This document shows positions 5,245 through 6,874 of a stretch of 6,874 nucleotides of DNA, one piece after another (position 1 is the first letter of the stretch; every line of letters starts with the position of its first letter). The position numbers were made by a program, and so were the translations under genes. Location of the stretch: NCBI GenBank assembly GCA_029012165.1, contig JAQXLO010000272.1:1-6874 (forward strand), in the 5' to 3' direction. Source of the DNA: Oscillospiraceae bacterium (GTDB taxonomy: Bacteria; Bacillota; Clostridia; Oscillospirales; Acutalibacteraceae). Under the pieces are notes generated by a model. It did no database searches and was not told the origin of the DNA. It saw only the letters and a list, made by a program, of their open reading frames with translations.

Positions 5245-6780
5245 TCAGATGTCCTCGGTGACGACCGTCTTTTGTTCCTCCCAATTCATCGCCCGCTGTA
5301 CGGCACGCTTCCAGCCGTTGTAGAGCACGTCCCGCTTTTCTTTTTCCATTTGCGGCTCGAACACTCTGTCCACCTCACGGATGGACTCGATCTCCTCCGT
5401 ACTGTGCCAAAAGCCCACCGCAAGACCAGCCATATAGGCACAGCCCAGCGCCGTCGTCTCCACGACCTTCGGGCGGTTGACGGGGGTACGGATGAGGTCG
5501 GACTGAATCTGCATCATGATATTGCTCACCGATGCACCGCCGTCCACACGAAGCTCGGTAAAGGGAACGGTGCAATCCGCCTGCATCGCCTCCAAAAGGT
5601 CGGTCATCTGATAGGCGATGCCCTCAATGACCGCACGGGCAAAGTGCGCACGGTTGACGCCCCGGGTCAGTCCCACGACACAGCCTCTGGCGTACATATC
5701 CCAGTACGGGGCACCCAGTCCCGTAAAGGCGGGCACGATATAGATACCGTTGGCGTCGGGTACGCTCTCCGCCAGCCGGTCGCACTCCGGCGCAGAGGAG
5801 ATCATCTGCATTTCGTCCCGCAGCCACTGGATCGTACAGCCTGCATTGAACGCACTGCCCTCAATGGCATAGGTCACCGCATCGCCGATGCCCCACGCCA
5901 CGCCGGTGATCAAATTGTTGCGGGAAACGGTGCGTTCCCTGCCCGTATTCATCAAAAGGAAACAGCCGGTACCGTATGTATTCTTCGCCTGACCGGGCTT
6001 AAAGCATCCCTGTCCGAACAGTGCCGCCGGCTGGTCGCCGATGGCGCCGCTGATGGGCAGTCCTGCCAGCATGGACAGCCCCGGTACTTTCTCGCTGACC
6101 GTGCCGTAGACCATACTGGACGGTACTGCCTTTGGCAGAATGGACATGGGTACGCCCATCTTTTCACACAGGTAACCGTCCCACATCAGCTTATCCACAT
6201 CGAACAGCATCGTCCTCGAAGCATTGGAATAATCCGTCACGTGCGCCTTGCCGCCGGTCAGATTCCAGATCAGCCACGTTTCCACCGTGCCGAACAGCAA
6301 GTCGCCCTGCTCCGCCTTTTCCCGGGCGCCGGGTACGTTTTCGAGGATCCAGCGAATTTTGGTGGCGGAAAAGTAGGCATCGATCACAAGTCCCGTGTGC
6401 TCACGCACATATTCGCCGTAGCCCTGCGCCTTAAGCGTGTAGCAATACTCCGCCGTTCTGCGGCACTGCCAGACGATGGCGTTGTACACAGGCTTGCCCG
6501 TGTTTCTGTCCCAAAGGATGGTGGTCTCCCGCTGGTTGGTGATGCCCATACAGGCGACGTCCTCGGGGTCTATTGCCCCGTCGGCAAACAGATCCGCCGC
6601 CGCACGAAGCTGGCTGTTCAAAATATCCATCGGGTCATGCTCGACCCAGCCCGCCTCGGGATAGATCTGGGGGAATTCATACTGGGCTTTTCTAACAATA
6701 TTGCCCTGTTTGTCGAACAGAATGGCACGGGAGCTGGTGGTTCCCTGATCCAACGCAAGTACATATTTCTTTTCGGTCAT
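5245..6780 (-). CDS. glpK: Glycerol kinase
   Basis: A 511-residue FGGY-family kinase that makes sn-glycerol-3-phosphate from glycerol and ATP in the cytoplasm, committing glycerol to glycolysis or lipid synthesis. The start is ATG 6780, eight bases after AGGAGG; a GTG at 6789 overlaps that site and is rejected. Motifs seen: LDQGTTSSR (10-18, phosphate loop), NQRETT with Arg84-Glu85 and Tyr136 (glycerol contacts by analogy with E. coli), YFSATKIRW (136-144, FGGY signature 1), GDQ with Asp249 (catalytic base) and Gln250, NTYGTGC (267-273), AFTGLGAPYWD (351-361), signature 2 from Gly366 to Glu386, and RVDGGAS (411-417). The length matches the family (E. coli 502). Between residues 226 and 248 neither the YHF histidine phosphorylated by HPr in Bacillus/Enterococcus GlpK nor the E. 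coli GGKGGTR fructose-bisphosphate loop is present. No glpF or glpD is in view. It is convergent with the head operon and is probably host chromosome. Confidence 0.97.
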   Translation of the reverse strand: MTEKKYVLALDQGTTSSRAILFDKQGNIVRKAQYEFPQIYPEAGWVEHDPMDILNSQLRAAADLFADGAIDPEDVACMGITNQRETTILWDRNTGKPVYNAIVWQCRRTAEYCYTLKAQGYGEYVREHTGLVIDAYFSATKIRWILENVPGAREKAEQGDLLFGTVETWLIWNLTGGKAHVTDYSNASRTMLFDVDKLMWDGYLCEKMGVPMSILPKAVPSSMVYGTVSEKVPGLSMLAGLPISGAIGDQPAALFGQGCFKPGQAKNTYGTGCFLLMNTGRERTVSRNNLITGVAWGIGDAVTYAIEGSAFNAGCTIQWLRDEMQMISSAPECDRLAESVPDANGIYIVPAFTGLGAPYWDMYARGCVVGLTRGVNRAHFARAVIEGIAYQMTDLLEAMQADCTVPFTELRVDGGASVSNIMMQIQSDLIRTPVNRPKVVETTALGCAYMAGLAVGFWHSTEEIESIREVDRVFEPQMEKEKRDVLYNGWKRAVQRAMNWEEQKTVVTEDI

Positions 6781-6788
6781 CGCAAGCA

Positions 6789-6794
6789 CCTCCT
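6789..6794 (-). promoter_or_regulatory. glpK ribosome binding site
   Basis: AGGAGG on the - strand (CCTCCT on +), eight bases before ATG 6780. Its last G starts the in-frame GTG at 6789-6787, which therefore cannot use this site; this decides the start. Confidence 0.88.
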
Positions 6795-6807
6795 AATCAT
6801 CTCTCTA

Positions 6808-6836
6808 ATAATAGTATATTCTGCACAGAAAGTCAA
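6808..6836 (-). promoter_or_regulatory. Sigma-A-type promoter of glpK
   Basis: On the - strand, TTGACT (6836-6831) and TATTAT (6813-6808) are separated by exactly 17 bases, close to consensus (TTGACA, TATAAT). Transcription should begin near 6801, leaving a leader of about 20 bases before the ATG. The sequence upstream of the -35 toward 6874 is AT-rich beyond the palindrome and could act as an UP-like element. Two palindromes overlap or flank this promoter, so it is probably repressor controlled. Confidence 0.78.
6819..6830. promoter_or_regulatory. Candidate operator 1 (in promoter spacer)
   Basis: TTCTGCACAGAA, with perfect TTCTG/CAGAA half-sites around a central CA, fills most of the 17-base spacer between the -35 and -10 of the glpK promoter. 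A protein bound here would block RNA polymerase. It matches operator 2 at 11 of 12 positions. It is not a typical cre, LexA or Fur-family box that I recognise, so the regulator is unknown. Confidence 0.68.
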
Positions 6837-6840
6837 TGAC

Positions 6841-6852
6841 TTCTGCGCAGAA
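6841..6852. promoter_or_regulatory. Candidate operator 2 (upstream of -35)
   Basis: TTCTGCGCAGAA is a perfect 12-bp palindrome, starting five bases upstream of the glpK -35. Its centre is 22 bp from that of operator 1, about two helical turns, so two dimers could bind the same DNA face. Together with flanking TATA on each outer side, the two sites form a larger inverted repeat (6815-6830 against 6841-6856, 15 of 16 paired, 10-base centre). It could also control a divergent gene beyond the right edge. Confidence 0.66.
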
Positions 6853-6874
6853 TATAGCTAAATCATATAAATTA

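Noticed and set aside
4295..5284. A 329-codon open frame on the - strand opposite the terminator-fibre fusion gene
   Set aside because: It overlaps the glpK 3' end and the hairpin terminator, is Gly/Val-rich without a motif, and lacks an initiation signal.
6781..6789. Alternative GTG start adding three residues to GlpK
   Set aside because: The GTG shares a base with the AGGAGG site, so it cannot be initiated from it; ATG 6780 has ideal spacing.
4768..6861. A 697-codon open frame on the + strand running through the fusion gene's 3' half, the terminator and all of glpK
   Set aside because: It is antisense to a clearly conserved kinase, crosses a strong terminator, is Arg/His-rich in the way of shadow frames in GC-rich DNA, and has no recognisable motif or ribosome site.
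1..6874. CRISPR arrays, tRNA or rRNA genes, insertion sequences, toxin-antitoxin pairs or riboswitches
   Set aside because: No spaced direct repeats, cloverleaf-like sequences, transposase motifs or structured long leaders were seen; intergenic space is minimal except around the terminator and the glpK promoter.

Overview
The window looks like chromosomal DNA of a Gram-positive, moderately GC-rich Clostridia-type bacterium (Bacillota). The evidence is strong AGGAGG-type ribosome binding sites before nearly every gene, a clostridial-style glycerol kinase, and head-gene relatives of the kind common in gut Clostridia prophages. A narrower placement, such as Oscillospiraceae, is only a guess. The + strand to about position 5185 is a virus-derived capsid operon. 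The - strand from 5245 to the right edge is a housekeeping gene, glpK, with its own promoter.

Capsid operon (1-5185, all +): C-terminal end of the large terminase subunit (1-165), portal (175-1329), prohead protease with a CTG start and a scaffold-like tail (1326-2246), small capsid cement/decoration protein (2261-2602), HK97-fold major capsid protein (2617-3618), head-tail adaptor (3633-3992), stopper-like head-closure protein (4002-4349), and a two-part protein joining a tail-terminator-like domain to a fibre-type domain (4346-5185). Every junction is tight: the stop codon lies in or beside the next Shine-Dalgarno sequence, or overlaps the next start as ATGA or CTGA. The set reads as one polycistronic, translationally coupled unit. 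It packages DNA (terminase, portal), builds and matures the shell (protease, capsid, cement) and closes the neck (adaptor, stopper, terminator).

The striking point is what follows. No tail tube, tape measure, baseplate or lysis gene appears. The operon stops after the fusion protein at a bidirectional hairpin terminator (about 5190-5224) shared with the convergent glpK. A head-only cassette of intact genes fits a capsid-forming satellite (cf-PICI-like logic, borrowing helper tails), a domesticated capsid, or a prophage that lost its tail and lysis genes by a deletion that happened to leave an in-frame fusion. The window alone cannot decide between these.

glpK (5245-6780, -) is full length with all FGGY-kinase hallmarks. 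However, the loop that holds the HPr-phosphorylated histidine in Bacillus/Enterococcus enzymes and the fructose-1,6-bisphosphate site in E. coli is different here, so control may be mainly transcriptional. Consistent with that, its sigma-A-type promoter (TTGACT-17-TATTAT on the - strand) carries two near-identical 12-bp palindromes centred 22 bp apart, one filling the promoter spacer and one just upstream of the -35.
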